A DNA stretch of 39,695 nucleotides from UBA11891 sp003533785 (GTDB lineage Bacteria; Bacteroidota; Bacteroidia; Flavobacteriales; Flavobacteriaceae). Where the stretch lies: NCBI GenBank assembly GCA_949511625.1, contig CATFEX010000044.1, positions 1 to 39,695 of the forward strand. The letters are read 5' to 3'. This document shows positions 7,940 through 15,578 of this stretch, piece by piece (the first letter of the stretch is position 1; each line of letters begins with the position of its first letter). The notes below the pieces were generated by a model. The model saw only the letters and a list, made by a program, of their open reading frames with translations, was not told the DNA's origin and did not search any database. The translations under genes and the position numbers were made by a program.

Positions 7940-8155
7940 ATGATGGCTCCTTGGGGAAAACAGTTGATTCTATTGGGACTAGTGCTAATTCTTGTTGGAT
8001 TAGCCCTCAGTTATGGCGCTCCTTTATTAAAAGACTATAAAAACCCGCTCGACTTTCGGTTCAAATCGGGGAACAGTATGGTCTATTTCCCATTAGGATC
8101 TTCTATTTTGATTAGCATCGTATTGTCTTTACTCGTCTATTTGTTTAAAAAATGA
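7940..8155 (+). CDS. DUF2905-family membrane protein
   Basis: This protein of about 71 residues has two transmembrane helices (near the N-terminus, GKQLILLGLVLILVGLAL, and at the C-terminus, FPLGSSILISIVLSLL). The loop between them resembles the DUF2905 pattern, in which a first helix after GxxLIxxG is followed by a short loop and a FPLxTSIxxS second helix. I chose the ATG at 7940; a TTG at 7934 and an ATG at 7943 are alternatives. Its stop overlaps the next start as ATGA (8152-8155), suggesting coupled translation. The function of DUF2905 is unknown. Confidence 0.7.
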   Translation: MMAPWGKQLILLGLVLILVGLALSYGAPLLKDYKNPLDFRFKSGNSMVYFPLGSSILISIVLSLLVYLFKK

Positions 8156-8394
8156 AATACCACCTTTTAATACTAATCTCGCTCGGCATTCTTAGTTGTT
8201 CGGAAGAAGACTGTGTTACTATTGAAGAGAAACAGGAAATTAATGGAAACTATTATTTCTTTTTTGGAGAGGGAGATCGATATACATTCAACCCTGATGA
8301 GCAATCCCTACTTGTCCCAGATGCCCAGCAATCTGGAAAAGTCACCGCTGAGGATTTCAACCAATATCAAGTAGGTGACCAATATTGTTATTGA
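8152..8394 (+). CDS. Small lipoprotein with a Cys-containing acidic tail
   Basis: An 80-residue protein with a lipobox LGILSC at about residues 11-16. The mature part is acidic and rich in Tyr and Gln and has two further Cys residues (in EEDCV and at QYCY near the C-terminus) that could form a disulfide. Its start overlaps the DUF2905 stop by four bases, so the two are almost certainly co-translated. No known family. Confidence 0.65.
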   Translation: MKYHLLILISLGILSCSEEDCVTIEEKQEINGNYYFFFGEGDRYTFNPDEQSLLVPDAQQSGKVTAEDFNQYQVGDQYCY

Positions 8395-8440
8395 CATTCC
8401 ATTTGGCTAGCTGATTTTTTCCTGCTACATTGAAGAAACT

Positions 8441-8719
8441 ATGAGTCGAGTGACTGTATTTTTCTTTGGTGTCGTTTTAAGCATCATCTTAGGTCTTTTT
8501 TATTGGCATTCCTACCAAAGCAATATTGGAACTTCCGATGCCTGTTTGTGCACCGAATTACTCGCCAAAGAATCCTTCCTACAAAACAAAAATAAAATTA
8601 AAGCGGTTGAGGACTGTGTGAAACTATTTAAAAACTTTGAAGAAGCCCATCTCAAATGCATGGAAACAGTTCCTTTCGAGCACCCTGAAATAAAAATAGA
8701 CTCTATAAAAACCACTTAG
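8441..8719 (+). CDS. Small membrane-anchored protein with paired cysteines
   Basis: The 92-residue protein has one N-terminal hydrophobic helix (about 5-22) with a short positive start, then a periplasmic-type domain containing CLC, DCV and KCM cysteines spread over about 40 residues, which may form disulfides outside the cytoplasm. It lies 46 bases after the upstream lipoprotein and one base before the next gene. Not recognised; probably a single-pass anchored envelope protein. Confidence 0.55.
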   Translation: MSRVTVFFFGVVLSIILGLFYWHSYQSNIGTSDACLCTELLAKESFLQNKNKIKAVEDCVKLFKNFEEAHLKCMETVPFEHPEIKIDSIKTT

Positions 8720-8720
8720 A

Positions 8721-8927
8721 ATGAAAACTAGCTTTCGTAAACTTCGTTTTTTATTGATATTAATTCCACTTGGAATCTTCATCCGATTTATAGATACTGA
8801 AATTATGCAGGGATTTTTAGCTACCAATGAAACGGATGATCACCTCAAATACATGCTGGGCTTGGTCATCGTTGTCGCTGTGTTACTGGCTGCCGTTTTG
8901 TATTTCGAAAAAACGACGGAAAAGTAA
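8721..8927 (+). CDS. Small two-pass membrane protein
   Basis: This 68-residue protein has two hydrophobic stretches (about 9-22 and 45-60) and a basic N-terminus (MKTSFRKLRF). It starts one base after the stop of the preceding gene, so it is very likely part of the same operon, and is the last member of the small envelope cluster. The following flavin reductase gene appears to have its own -7 box. No family recognised. Confidence 0.55.
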   Translation: MKTSFRKLRFLLILIPLGIFIRFIDTEIMQGFLATNETDDHLKYMLGLVIVVAVLLAAVLYFEKTTEK

Positions 8928-8947
8928 TTCCCCTGTCAAGAGTTTGG

Positions 8948-8955
8948 TATTTTTG
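8948..8955 (+). promoter_or_regulatory. Candidate -7 box (TATTTTTG) for the flavin reductase gene
   Basis: The octamer fits the Bacteroidetes consensus TAnnTTTG and ends 13 bases before the ATG at 8969. I see no clear TTG at the -33 position, so this is a partial match. Confidence 0.4.
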
Positions 8956-8968
8956 AAAGAAAAAGAGC

Positions 8969-9589
8969 ATGCGCCAATTTTCTGAAAAAGACATAAATTC
9001 ACTGGATAAAATTTATCGCCTCAACCTCATCAACAGTATCACGGGGTACAAGTCGGCCAATCTTATTGCAACGCAATCCAAGGCTGGGAACACGAACGTT
9101 GCCGTATTCAGTTCCATCACCCATTTGGGAAGTGATCCCGCATTGTTGGGTTTCATTCTTCGTCCTACTACCGTCCCAAGGCATACCTACAGCAATCTGA
9201 AAGACACAGGCATCTTTACCGTCAATCATATCAGTTCGGATATCATTTCAGACGCCCACCACAGCAGTGCAAAGTATCCCGAATCAGTGTCTGAATTTGA
9301 TATGACCGACTTGGAAGTAGAGTTTAAATATAACTACCCGTGTCCCTTTGTAAAAAACGCCCCCGTTCAGATTGCCTGTGAATACCAAAATGAATACCCG
9401 ATAAAAGAAAACGGCACTCTATTGATTGTCGCTCAAATGAAAACCATCTACCTTCAAGATAAACTGCTTCAAGAAGACGGTTGGGTGCGTCTTGAAGACG
9501 GAAATGTAGTGAGTATCAATGGTTTGGATGGATACGCGTTGCCCAAGCTTTTGGAACGATTTGACTATGCAAGGCCCAAAAAGATTTGA
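8969..9589 (+). CDS. Flavin reductase-like FMN-binding protein
   Basis: The 206-residue protein has the split-barrel flavin-reductase layout. The segment GYKSANLIATQSKAGNTNVA is followed by FSSITHLGSDPALLGFILRP, where FMN-binding residues usually lie, then TVNHISSD and a dimer arm. Such proteins reduce or carry FMN using NAD(P)H, or act as flavoredoxins; the partner is unknown. Its stop shares the sequence TGATG with the start of the methyltransferase gene, suggesting coupled translation. The family call is good; the specific reaction is not known. Confidence 0.8.
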   Translation: MRQFSEKDINSLDKIYRLNLINSITGYKSANLIATQSKAGNTNVAVFSSITHLGSDPALLGFILRPTTVPRHTYSNLKDTGIFTVNHISSDIISDAHHSSAKYPESVSEFDMTDLEVEFKYNYPCPFVKNAPVQIACEYQNEYPIKENGTLLIVAQMKTIYLQDKLLQEDGWVRLEDGNVVSINGLDGYALPKLLERFDYARPKKI

Positions 9590-10233
9590 TGATGCAAGCC
9601 ATAGCGAATGCCTTATTGGAATATGCAGAATTACACAGCACAAGAGAGTCTAAATTACTTGAAAAACTTCGACGAGAAACCTTTCAAAAAGTATTGCATC
9701 CCCGAATGCTTTCCGGACCCCTTCAAGGGCGCTTATTGAGTTTGATCTCCAAGCTGATTCGACCGAAGAGGATTTTAGAATTAGGAACTTATACGGGCTA
9801 TGCTACTTTATGTCTCAGTGAAGGACTGGTCCAAGATGGGGACATTCACACCATCGATAAAAACGAAGAATTAATCGCCATCCAAAACAAGTATTTTAAA
9901 TCCAGTGGCAAACGCTCAAATATCCACCAACATCTAGGCGAAGCACTTTCCATTCTTCCCCAGTTAGAGGGCCCTTTTGATCTCGTTTTCATTGATGCAG
10001 ATAAGGAAAACACCCAGGCTTATTTTGATCTTTGTATGGAAAGGGTTCCTTCGGGAGGCTTAATTCTAACGGATAATGTCTTATGGAGCGGAAAAGTACT
10101 TGATAGCGCCGATAAAGATGATCGTGACACTTTAGCGCTTCAGGAATTCAATCATAAAGTAGCTAATGATAGCCGAGTGGAAAGCCTTATGTTGCCCCTT
10201 AGAGACGGTATTACCCTTAGCAGGGTTCTTTAG
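9589..10233 (+). CDS. O-methyltransferase, family 3 (catechol/caffeoyl-CoA type)
   Basis: This class I SAM-dependent methyltransferase of 214 residues has the SAM loop LELGTYTG at about 63-70. The metal and substrate region is FIDADKEN (D136, D138), followed by LTDNVLWSG, which supplies the second metal ligands in this family. Members methylate hydroxyls of small aromatic compounds; the natural substrate in flavobacteria is not established. The ATG at 9589 overlaps the preceding stop. A TTG three bases upstream is less likely. The 3' end overlaps the convergent TatA/B-type gene by four bases. Confidence 0.85.
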   Translation: MMQAIANALLEYAELHSTRESKLLEKLRRETFQKVLHPRMLSGPLQGRLLSLISKLIRPKRILELGTYTGYATLCLSEGLVQDGDIHTIDKNEELIAIQNKYFKSSGKRSNIHQHLGEALSILPQLEGPFDLVFIDADKENTQAYFDLCMERVPSGGLILTDNVLWSGKVLDSADKDDRDTLALQEFNHKVANDSRVESLMLPLRDGITLSRVL

Positions 10234-10505
10234 AATTTACGCTTAATGGAGTCGGTCAGTTCCTCAAAGTCTTTTTTGATATCATTAACTTCTTTGCCGA
10301 CACCCTCCCCTATTTTACCTTTTGAATCGTCTACCTCGTCTACCGATTTTTGAATTTCCGACTTGATCTCATCTGTGGCTTGGCGTATTTGTGTCATCCC
10401 TTTAGCCAACCCCCGAGCGATACTGGGTATTCTATCTGCCCCAAAGACCAACAAAACCACAAAAAAAATAAAGACGATTTCAGCGCCACTTATGAATAAA
10501 TGCAT
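10230..10505 (-). CDS. tatA: Sec-independent protein translocase subunit, TatA/TatB type
   Basis: The 91-residue protein has the TatA/Hcf106 plan: a short N-terminal membrane helix (about 6-22), a hinge FGADRIPSIARGLAKG at about 21-36, and an amphipathic, strongly charged helical tail. It belongs to the pore- or receptor-forming subunits of the twin-arginine translocase. The FGxxxxP hinge is clear; whether it acts as TatA or TatB cannot be told from sequence. No tatC is adjacent. The Tat signal on PhoD in this window is a plausible client. It overlaps the 3' end of the O-methyltransferase gene by four bases. Confidence 0.85.
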   Translation of the reverse strand: MHLFISGAEIVFIFFVVLLVFGADRIPSIARGLAKGMTQIRQATDEIKSEIQKSVDEVDDSKGKIGEGVGKEVNDIKKDFEELTDSIKRKF

Positions 10506-10515
10506 CTCTTTTTTT

Positions 10516-10523
10516 CAAATATA
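10516..10523 (-). promoter_or_regulatory. Candidate -7 box (TATATTTG) for the TatA/B-type gene
   Basis: A perfect TAnnTTTG match on the minus strand ends 10 bases before the ATG at 10505. It lies immediately downstream of the terminator hairpin of the M1 peptidase gene. No clear -33 TTG is seen because that position is occupied by the hairpin. Confidence 0.45.
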
Positions 10524-10528
10524 CCAAG

Positions 10529-10563
10529 AAAAACAGCCCTGAGGATGACTCGAGGCTGTTTTT
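10529..10563 (-). terminator. Terminator of the M1 peptidase gene
   Basis: Three bases after the M1 stop codon lies a perfect ten-base inverted repeat (AAAAACAGCC / GGCTGTTTTT) with a 15-base centre that can extend the stem by a few pairs. The run of T residues follows on both strands, so the hairpin could in principle act in both directions. Confidence 0.75.
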
Positions 10564-10566
10564 AAA

Positions 10567-12873
10567 TTATCCTTTAATCTCTGATTTAAACCGATCAAAC
10601 TCAGACTCTACAGTGTCCTGTGGCCAAGAATTGTTACTGGTATCGATATCAGCAGTCTCAGCATCAGGATCCACCTCGATTCCTATAAGCTCTTTATTCG
10701 TTGCCAAAACTTTACGGACAACCGCATCATTTTTACGCCAAATCTGAACGGGGTAGGTCATGCGCTCTTTGCTTCCATCGGCGTAGCTGTATTCCACAAT
10801 CAATGGCATGACGAGTCCACCTGGTTTTTCAAACTCTATTTCGTAAAAATATTTAGGTGCTTTAGCATCGGATCGATCCACTTCCGGATTATTTTCAGCA
10901 ATATAGTCTCGCAATGATTTTGAGTTTTCCAGCGGTGATCCTTCTGCCATACTCGGGTCGAATGAGTCGGAATTTTCTGCCACCATATACATCATATGCT
11001 CAGGTAGATCTTCGAGTGTCATATTGTATTGTTCCAGCAAATCATAGACCTCTTTTCCGGGTTCAGACGAAACATGGTATTTTTTGACTTCACCCACCCC
11101 GATGTCAACATAATCGGTTGAATAAAACCATCCTCTCCAAAACCAATCCAAATCCACCGCTGAGGCATCTTCCATAGTTCTAAAGAAATCTTCAGGAGTC
11201 GGGTGCTTAAACATCCACCGCTGAGCGTAGGTTTTGAAAGCGTAATCGAAAAGTTCTTCCCCCATAACGGTCTCTCTTAATATATTGAGTGCTGTTGCAG
11301 GCTTTGCATAAGCATTGGGACCAAGTTGGAATACATTTTCTGGATTGGACATGATAGGTGAAATAATGCTTTGATCACCCGACATATAAGGAATTATTTT
11401 AGAGGGTTCCCCCCGGCGTGAAGGATAATTTTCAAGCGGTCGAATCGCCTCTGGGAAATTAGCTCCGAACTCCTGTTCGGTGAGGTATTGCATAAATGTA
11501 TCTAGGCCTTCGTCCATCCATCCCCACTGTCGCTCGTCGGAATTTACAATCATGGGGAAATAATTGTGGCCCACTTCATGGATGATTACACTTATCATTC
11601 CAAACTTGGTGCGATCTGAATAAGTGCCGTCTTCTTCGGGTCGGCCATAATTCCAACAGATCATTGGGTATTCCATTCCTTGATTTCTAGCATGTACCGA
11701 TACCGCCTTGGGATAAGGATAATTGAAAGTATATCTTGAATAAGTGTCCAATGTCTGGGCTACGGCTACAGTAGAATAGTCTTCCCACAGGGGATTTCCC
11801 TCTTTTGGATACAAGGATACCGCCATCACTTTTCGCGGGCCTACTTGAACAGCCATCATATCCCAGATAAATTTTCTTGAACTGGCAAAAGCAAAATCAC
11901 GAACATTATCGGCCACAAAACGCCACGTCTTTTTCTTATCAGAAAACTGAGTCTCTTTAGCAATGGCTTCGTCCTCGGAAACAATAATTATAGGGGTATC
12001 AAATGTATTCTGAGCCGTTTTGTAACGCTTGAACTCTTCGCGAGACAATACTTCTTTGGGGTTTTGTAGCTGCCCTGTAGCTTCTACTACATGATCGGAT
12101 GGAACTGTTAGGTTGACTTCATAATTACCAAAGTTGAGGGCAAACTCACCATTACCCCAAAATTGATAATTCTGCCAGCCTTCAACGTCATTATACACTG
12201 CCATTCTAGGGAAGAATTGAGCAATGACATATGCTCTATTTCCGTCTTCGGGAAAATACTCGTAGCCCGAACGGGCTCTATTGGTGACGTGATTATTGAT
12301 TTTATACCACCATTCAATGGAAAAACTATATTGCCCTCCCGGAGGAATGGGGCTCGGTAGATCTACTCGCATCATGGTTTGATTGATCACATAAGAAAGT
12401 GGCTTGCCATTAGTAGTTTTAACCGATTCAATGTGAAATCCCCCATCAAAGGGCTCGTCCATATAATTTTTTACAAATGTTGACGCTCGGGTTAAGGGCT
12501 GAAATCCAGTGCCATTTTTTTCCAGAGCAGGAGCTTCTTTTTGACGAATATTCTGATCCAATTGGACCCATAAATAAGGTAAAGCGTCTGGAGAGTTGTT
12601 GCTGTAGGTGATTGTCTCTTCCCCATATAATTTGGTATTACGGTCATCCAATTCCAGGTCCATTACATAATCTACCTGCTGTTGGTAGTAAGAATCGCCT
12701 GGGGCCCCCGACGCGGTTCGGTATCTATTGGGGGTAGAAAACTCTTCATACAACTGTTTGAATTTGTTGTTGTTTAGATGTCCACCTTCTCTTTCTGTTG
12801 GAGTGTCTTGACTCCACAGAATCAATGAAAAAAAAGCTAATAAACTCGTTTGTAGGTAGGTTAGTGTTCTCAT
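10567..12873 (-). CDS. M1-family zinc metallopeptidase, secreted
   Basis: The 768-residue protein has a signal peptide (about 1-22, ending in WSQ) and an N-terminal beta-domain. The catalytic domain carries HEVGH (H432, E433, H436), with the third zinc ligand E455 in WMDEG exactly 19 residues later, the gluzincin spacing of M1 aminopeptidases. A GMEYPM segment upstream corresponds to the exopeptidase GxMEN site in altered form. It probably trims peptides in the periplasm. It has its own promoter (12891-12919) and terminator. DUF6702 and two carboxypeptidase-regulatory proteins lie upstream on the same strand. Confidence 0.9.
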   Translation of the reverse strand: MRTLTYLQTSLLAFFSLILWSQDTPTEREGGHLNNNKFKQLYEEFSTPNRYRTASGAPGDSYYQQQVDYVMDLELDDRNTKLYGEETITYSNNSPDALPYLWVQLDQNIRQKEAPALEKNGTGFQPLTRASTFVKNYMDEPFDGGFHIESVKTTNGKPLSYVINQTMMRVDLPSPIPPGGQYSFSIEWWYKINNHVTNRARSGYEYFPEDGNRAYVIAQFFPRMAVYNDVEGWQNYQFWGNGEFALNFGNYEVNLTVPSDHVVEATGQLQNPKEVLSREEFKRYKTAQNTFDTPIIIVSEDEAIAKETQFSDKKKTWRFVADNVRDFAFASSRKFIWDMMAVQVGPRKVMAVSLYPKEGNPLWEDYSTVAVAQTLDTYSRYTFNYPYPKAVSVHARNQGMEYPMICWNYGRPEEDGTYSDRTKFGMISVIIHEVGHNYFPMIVNSDERQWGWMDEGLDTFMQYLTEQEFGANFPEAIRPLENYPSRRGEPSKIIPYMSGDQSIISPIMSNPENVFQLGPNAYAKPATALNILRETVMGEELFDYAFKTYAQRWMFKHPTPEDFFRTMEDASAVDLDWFWRGWFYSTDYVDIGVGEVKKYHVSSEPGKEVYDLLEQYNMTLEDLPEHMMYMVAENSDSFDPSMAEGSPLENSKSLRDYIAENNPEVDRSDAKAPKYFYEIEFEKPGGLVMPLIVEYSYADGSKERMTYPVQIWRKNDAVVRKVLATNKELIGIEVDPDAETADIDTSNNSWPQDTVESEFDRFKSEIKG

Positions 12874-12890
12874 AATCTGGATTTTGCTAT

Positions 12891-12919
12891 CAAATTTAAT
12901 ATTTTAAGTATATTTTCAA
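12891..12919 (-). promoter_or_regulatory. Bacteroidetes-type promoter of the M1 peptidase gene
   Basis: On the minus strand a TTG (12917-12919) is followed after 18 bases by TAAATTTG (12891-12898), matching the -33 and -7 elements of the Bacteroidetes primary sigma factor. The start codon lies 17 bases further. The promoter sits in the 60-base gap after DUF6702. Confidence 0.6.
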
Positions 12920-12933
12920 TGGACAAACCCAAT

Positions 12934-13440
12934 TTATTGGTCGCTTAAAAGTATAGAGTAACGACGGTTTTGTCCATCAAACAAATAGCTTTTTAGATAG
13001 GAACCGTTTTTAAAGTGAACGACGTTCTGCTGGCTAGGAAATTGTTTCAAAAAAAGCTGATACTCCATATCAACCTTTTCCACTGCTTCTGGAAGAGGAA
13101 CACTGATGAAAATTCGACTCAGATCATCCTGATATTTTTTACCCAAATAGCTAATAGGTATCGGATTGTTGAAATAGGAAAGGGCAAGAACCTCATTCAA
13201 ATACAGTACGAGCAAAGAGTCGACCGATTGATGGTCGGGATCCAATTGAATGCGGCTATCTGTTCTTGACTGAAGTACGGTTTCCAAATCATCTGTAAAA
13301 AGCTGCAGTGTGAGTTGTATTTCACCAGATTGCTGTTTCCATTCCATTTGAAGGGACGAAATGTAAACTTCATGGATATCAAAGGACGTAAAGAGAATCA
13401 TAAAACAAGAAGCCCATAAAAACAATAGTCTATTTTTCAT
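12934..13440 (-). CDS. DUF6702-family secreted protein
   Basis: The 168-residue protein starts with a signal peptide or N-terminal anchor (about 1-20, LLFLWASCFMILFTSF). A beta-rich domain of about 140 residues follows, beginning HEVYISSLQMEW. The HExYxSxxxxxY/W start and the overall length are typical of DUF6702 proteins next to M1 peptidases in Flavobacteriia; function unknown. Its start lies 11 bases inside the end of the upstream gene, indicating coupled translation. It sits between the paired carboxypeptidase-regulatory proteins and the peptidase. Confidence 0.7.
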   Translation of the reverse strand: MKNRLLFLWASCFMILFTSFDIHEVYISSLQMEWKQQSGEIQLTLQLFTDDLETVLQSRTDSRIQLDPDHQSVDSLLVLYLNEVLALSYFNNPIPISYLGKKYQDDLSRIFISVPLPEAVEKVDMEYQLFLKQFPSQQNVVHFKNGSYLKSYLFDGQNRRYSILLSDQ

Positions 13441-14263
13441 TTAAAGATTTTGAATTATTCTCGCCCCCAATAACAGACGCATGAGTTTCAAGATAAGAGA
13501 GCACCTGCTCGTGATTTTTTTTTCGAAAAGCGTCATCTATGGGATAATTTTCTTGGGCTCCGGTTATAAATTCATAGACCGCAGGCTCCTCTATCAAATA
13601 ATTATTCATAAGAAATTGGACGCCGTAAAATTTAATTATTTGATAGGTGGTCTCGAACCGAGCTTCCCATTGTCTTTTTTTCTTTAAGTTTTTGTAATAA
13701 CCCGAAAAATGCTTGTAGGCAGCCTCTATATTAATCCCTCCTGATAAAGGCAACAAAAGCGTATTGAGCAGTAGAGTTTTTTTGGACACGATCTTTTCTT
13801 CACGTTTCCCCCCGTAGCCAGGTATATTTAAGGAATAAAAATTGACTGGATCTTTAATTTCAGGGTTTGTTAGATCGCGACTGACGTCTCCCGTAAGATT
13901 GTAGGCGCGAACCACTACTTCCTCTAATTGGTTGACAAAAGGTTCAAGATAGACAGTGAGTTCTGACGCTTCAAAAAGAGAGCGCTCAATGGGTATCACT
14001 TTGGGCTTAAATTGAACTGCTGAGAACAAAATGACGTCACCAGGAGAAACAACTACTTCAAATTCGCCATCGGCATTGGTAATAGACGCTATCCCTTTGG
14101 TTTTATTGAGTATGTGAATGCCACTAACTGATAAGGAATCATTCACCACTTTTCCAGATAGTTCTTTAAACTCTTGAGACCAAAGTAGTGAACTACTAAG
14201 ATAAAAGAGTACAATCCCTAGAAGGGAGCTGCTATAACTGAGATAGATAGGCCTCGCTTTCAT
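13430..14263 (-). CDS. Carboxypeptidase-regulatory-like domain protein (paralogue 2)
   Basis: The 277-residue protein has an N-terminal signal or anchor (about 10-30), a beta-sandwich with the usual pattern (ITNADGEFEVVVSPGDVILFSAVQF at about 60-84, split as ADGEFEV and FSAVQF) and ends that domain with LEEVVVRAY. A helical C-terminal region follows. This resembles the N-terminal domain of SusC-like receptors but has no barrel. Its closest visible relative is the next gene upstream, with which it shares FSSVQ/FSAVQ and LEEIVV/LEEVVV. Probably periplasmic or surface-associated. It overlaps its upstream paralogue by 32 bases and DUF6702 by 11. Confidence 0.7.
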   Translation of the reverse strand: MKARPIYLSYSSSLLGIVLFYLSSSLLWSQEFKELSGKVVNDSLSVSGIHILNKTKGIASITNADGEFEVVVSPGDVILFSAVQFKPKVIPIERSLFEASELTVYLEPFVNQLEEVVVRAYNLTGDVSRDLTNPEIKDPVNFYSLNIPGYGGKREEKIVSKKTLLLNTLLLPLSGGINIEAAYKHFSGYYKNLKKKRQWEARFETTYQIIKFYGVQFLMNNYLIEEPAVYEFITGAQENYPIDDAFRKKNHEQVLSYLETHASVIGGENNSKSLNEK

Positions 14264-14954
14264 TGATCAAATAGTCAATGAGTTCAAATTCTTTGCTTTT
14301 ATTCATAAGGTCTTGTGGGGGCAGACGCTCATCAATATATTCCAAAAATCCAACCACTTGATCCTTTTCTAAAGACAAGGTATCGATGAAAAAACTGTCC
14401 TCAAATAAATAAGGCAGTACACGGCTGGGGGTCAGATTTTTTCTTTCTTGAGCCGATTTCCCTTGAAGCAGTTTTACAGCTAGCTTAGCCACATTCACAA
14501 AGTTTATACCATTGGTTAAACGAGGTTCATCCATCGCTGTATTCTGAATTTTGGTAGACTTATCCTGCTTGTAATCGTAACCTTTGAATTCTTCATTTTT
14601 AAGATCCATAAATTGTTCTGTGTCTTCCGGAGTAACTACGATCTCTTCCAAAGCCTGAACTTTCTCATTGACCGTTACAATCAAACGCTTGTTTTTCATA
14701 ATCTCAGGGGTGATAGTAACCACCCGTATGGTATACTGAACCGATGAAAAAATAAGCTCATCTCCCAGGGCTGCTTCAATTTCAAACCCCCCATTACTGT
14801 CCGTTATCGTGCTTCGTTGTGCAGTGTTATTGATTACATTGGCTGCAACTACATTCGCATTTCTATAAATTAATTTGCCTTGAATGTAGTCTCGCTTTTG
14901 AGCATTGACTCCAAAAAAAAAGAATAGTACGAGTAAGGAAATCCACTGCTTCAT
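14232..14954 (-). CDS. Carboxypeptidase-regulatory-like domain protein (paralogue 1)
   Basis: The 240-residue protein has a signal peptide (about 1-18, ending VNAQ), then a beta-sandwich with DSNGGFEIEAALGDELIFSS and EEIVVTPED, then about 130 residues of mixed helix. It is the first gene of a run that includes its paralogue, DUF6702 and the M1 peptidase. No barrel follows the domain, unlike TonB-dependent receptors. Function unknown; a role in folding or surface attachment of partner proteins is a guess. The last 32 bases overlap the start of paralogue 2. Confidence 0.7.
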   Translation of the reverse strand: MKQWISLLVLFFFFGVNAQKRDYIQGKLIYRNANVVAANVINNTAQRSTITDSNGGFEIEAALGDELIFSSVQYTIRVVTITPEIMKNKRLIVTVNEKVQALEEIVVTPEDTEQFMDLKNEEFKGYDYKQDKSTKIQNTAMDEPRLTNGINFVNVAKLAVKLLQGKSAQERKNLTPSRVLPYLFEDSFFIDTLSLEKDQVVGFLEYIDERLPPQDLMNKSKEFELIDYLINESEAYLSQL

Positions 14955-15020
14955 TTATTAAAGATAGGCGCGGGAAACCAATTACGAAAAAAATGAGGGA
15001 AAATTTAAGAAAAGAATTTG

Positions 15021-15093
15021 AGCGGGAGACCGGGTTCGAACCGGCGACATTCAGCTTGGAAGGCTGACGCTCTACCAACTGAGCTACTCCCGC
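15021..15093 (-). tRNA. tRNA-Gly (anticodon TCC)
   Basis: A complete cloverleaf is present on the minus strand. The acceptor stem GCGGGAG pairs perfectly with CTCCCGC, the D-arm is GCTC/GAGC, the anticodon stem TCAGC/GCTGA encloses CTTCCAA (anticodon TCC), and the T-arm GCCGG/CCGGT encloses TTCGAAC. The discriminator is T and no CCA is encoded. No hairpin terminator follows. Confidence 0.95.
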
Positions 15094-15131
15094 ATGGGGC
15101 CAAATATATCATTTTTTTTTATTTTGGAGGC

Positions 15132-15578
15132 GTGAAGTATACCATCCAAGAAGTTCTCGCTAAAGACACCATACCCATTCGACATCAAATGCTTCGGCAA
15201 GGACTACCTGTCTCCAGTTGTCATTTTGAAAAGGACAATGATCCCCAATCCCACCACTGGGCCGCCTTTATGGGATATCAAATGGTAGGAATCCTTTCGT
15301 CCATGGAAAATGAATGTGATGAATTTTTGGGTCAGCATGCATATCAGTTTAGAGGAATGGCGGTACTGGAAGCTTTTCAACGCCAAGGGATTGCGAGCCG
15401 ACTCCTCGTTGAAGCCGAAGAACAACTCCAAAAAAAACACCAGCCAGATTTATTTTGGCTGAACGCTCGAGTTCACGCTCAAAAGCTATATCAAATTCTT
15501 GGCTACTCCCCCGTGGGAAAAGAATTTAATATTCCAACGGCAGGTCCTCATATCCGATTTTATAAAAGCAACTCATGA
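15132..15578 (+). CDS. GNAT-family N-acetyltransferase
   Basis: From the GTG at 15132 the protein has 148 residues. The GNAT acetyl-CoA loop is visible as RQGIASRLL (Q/R-x-x-G-I-A pattern) after the beta-4 strand FRGMAVLEAF. A late segment NARVHAQKLYQILGYSP is the usual 'A..FY.k.GF' helix of the fold. The frame stays open further upstream, but that reading runs through tRNA-Gly, so the start must lie after 15093. A GGAGG lies just before the GTG, unusually close. It overlaps the M15 peptidase start by four bases. The substrate is unknown. Confidence 0.75.
   Translation: MKYTIQEVLAKDTIPIRHQMLRQGLPVSSCHFEKDNDPQSHHWAAFMGYQMVGILSSMENECDEFLGQHAYQFRGMAVLEAFQRQGIASRLLVEAEEQLQKKHQPDLFWLNARVHAQKLYQILGYSPVGKEFNIPTAGPHIRFYKSNS

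Noticed and set aside
15018..15131. N-terminal extension of the GNAT gene through tRNA-Gly
   Set aside because: The extension is antisense to the tRNA; the GTG at 15132 is the first sensible start.
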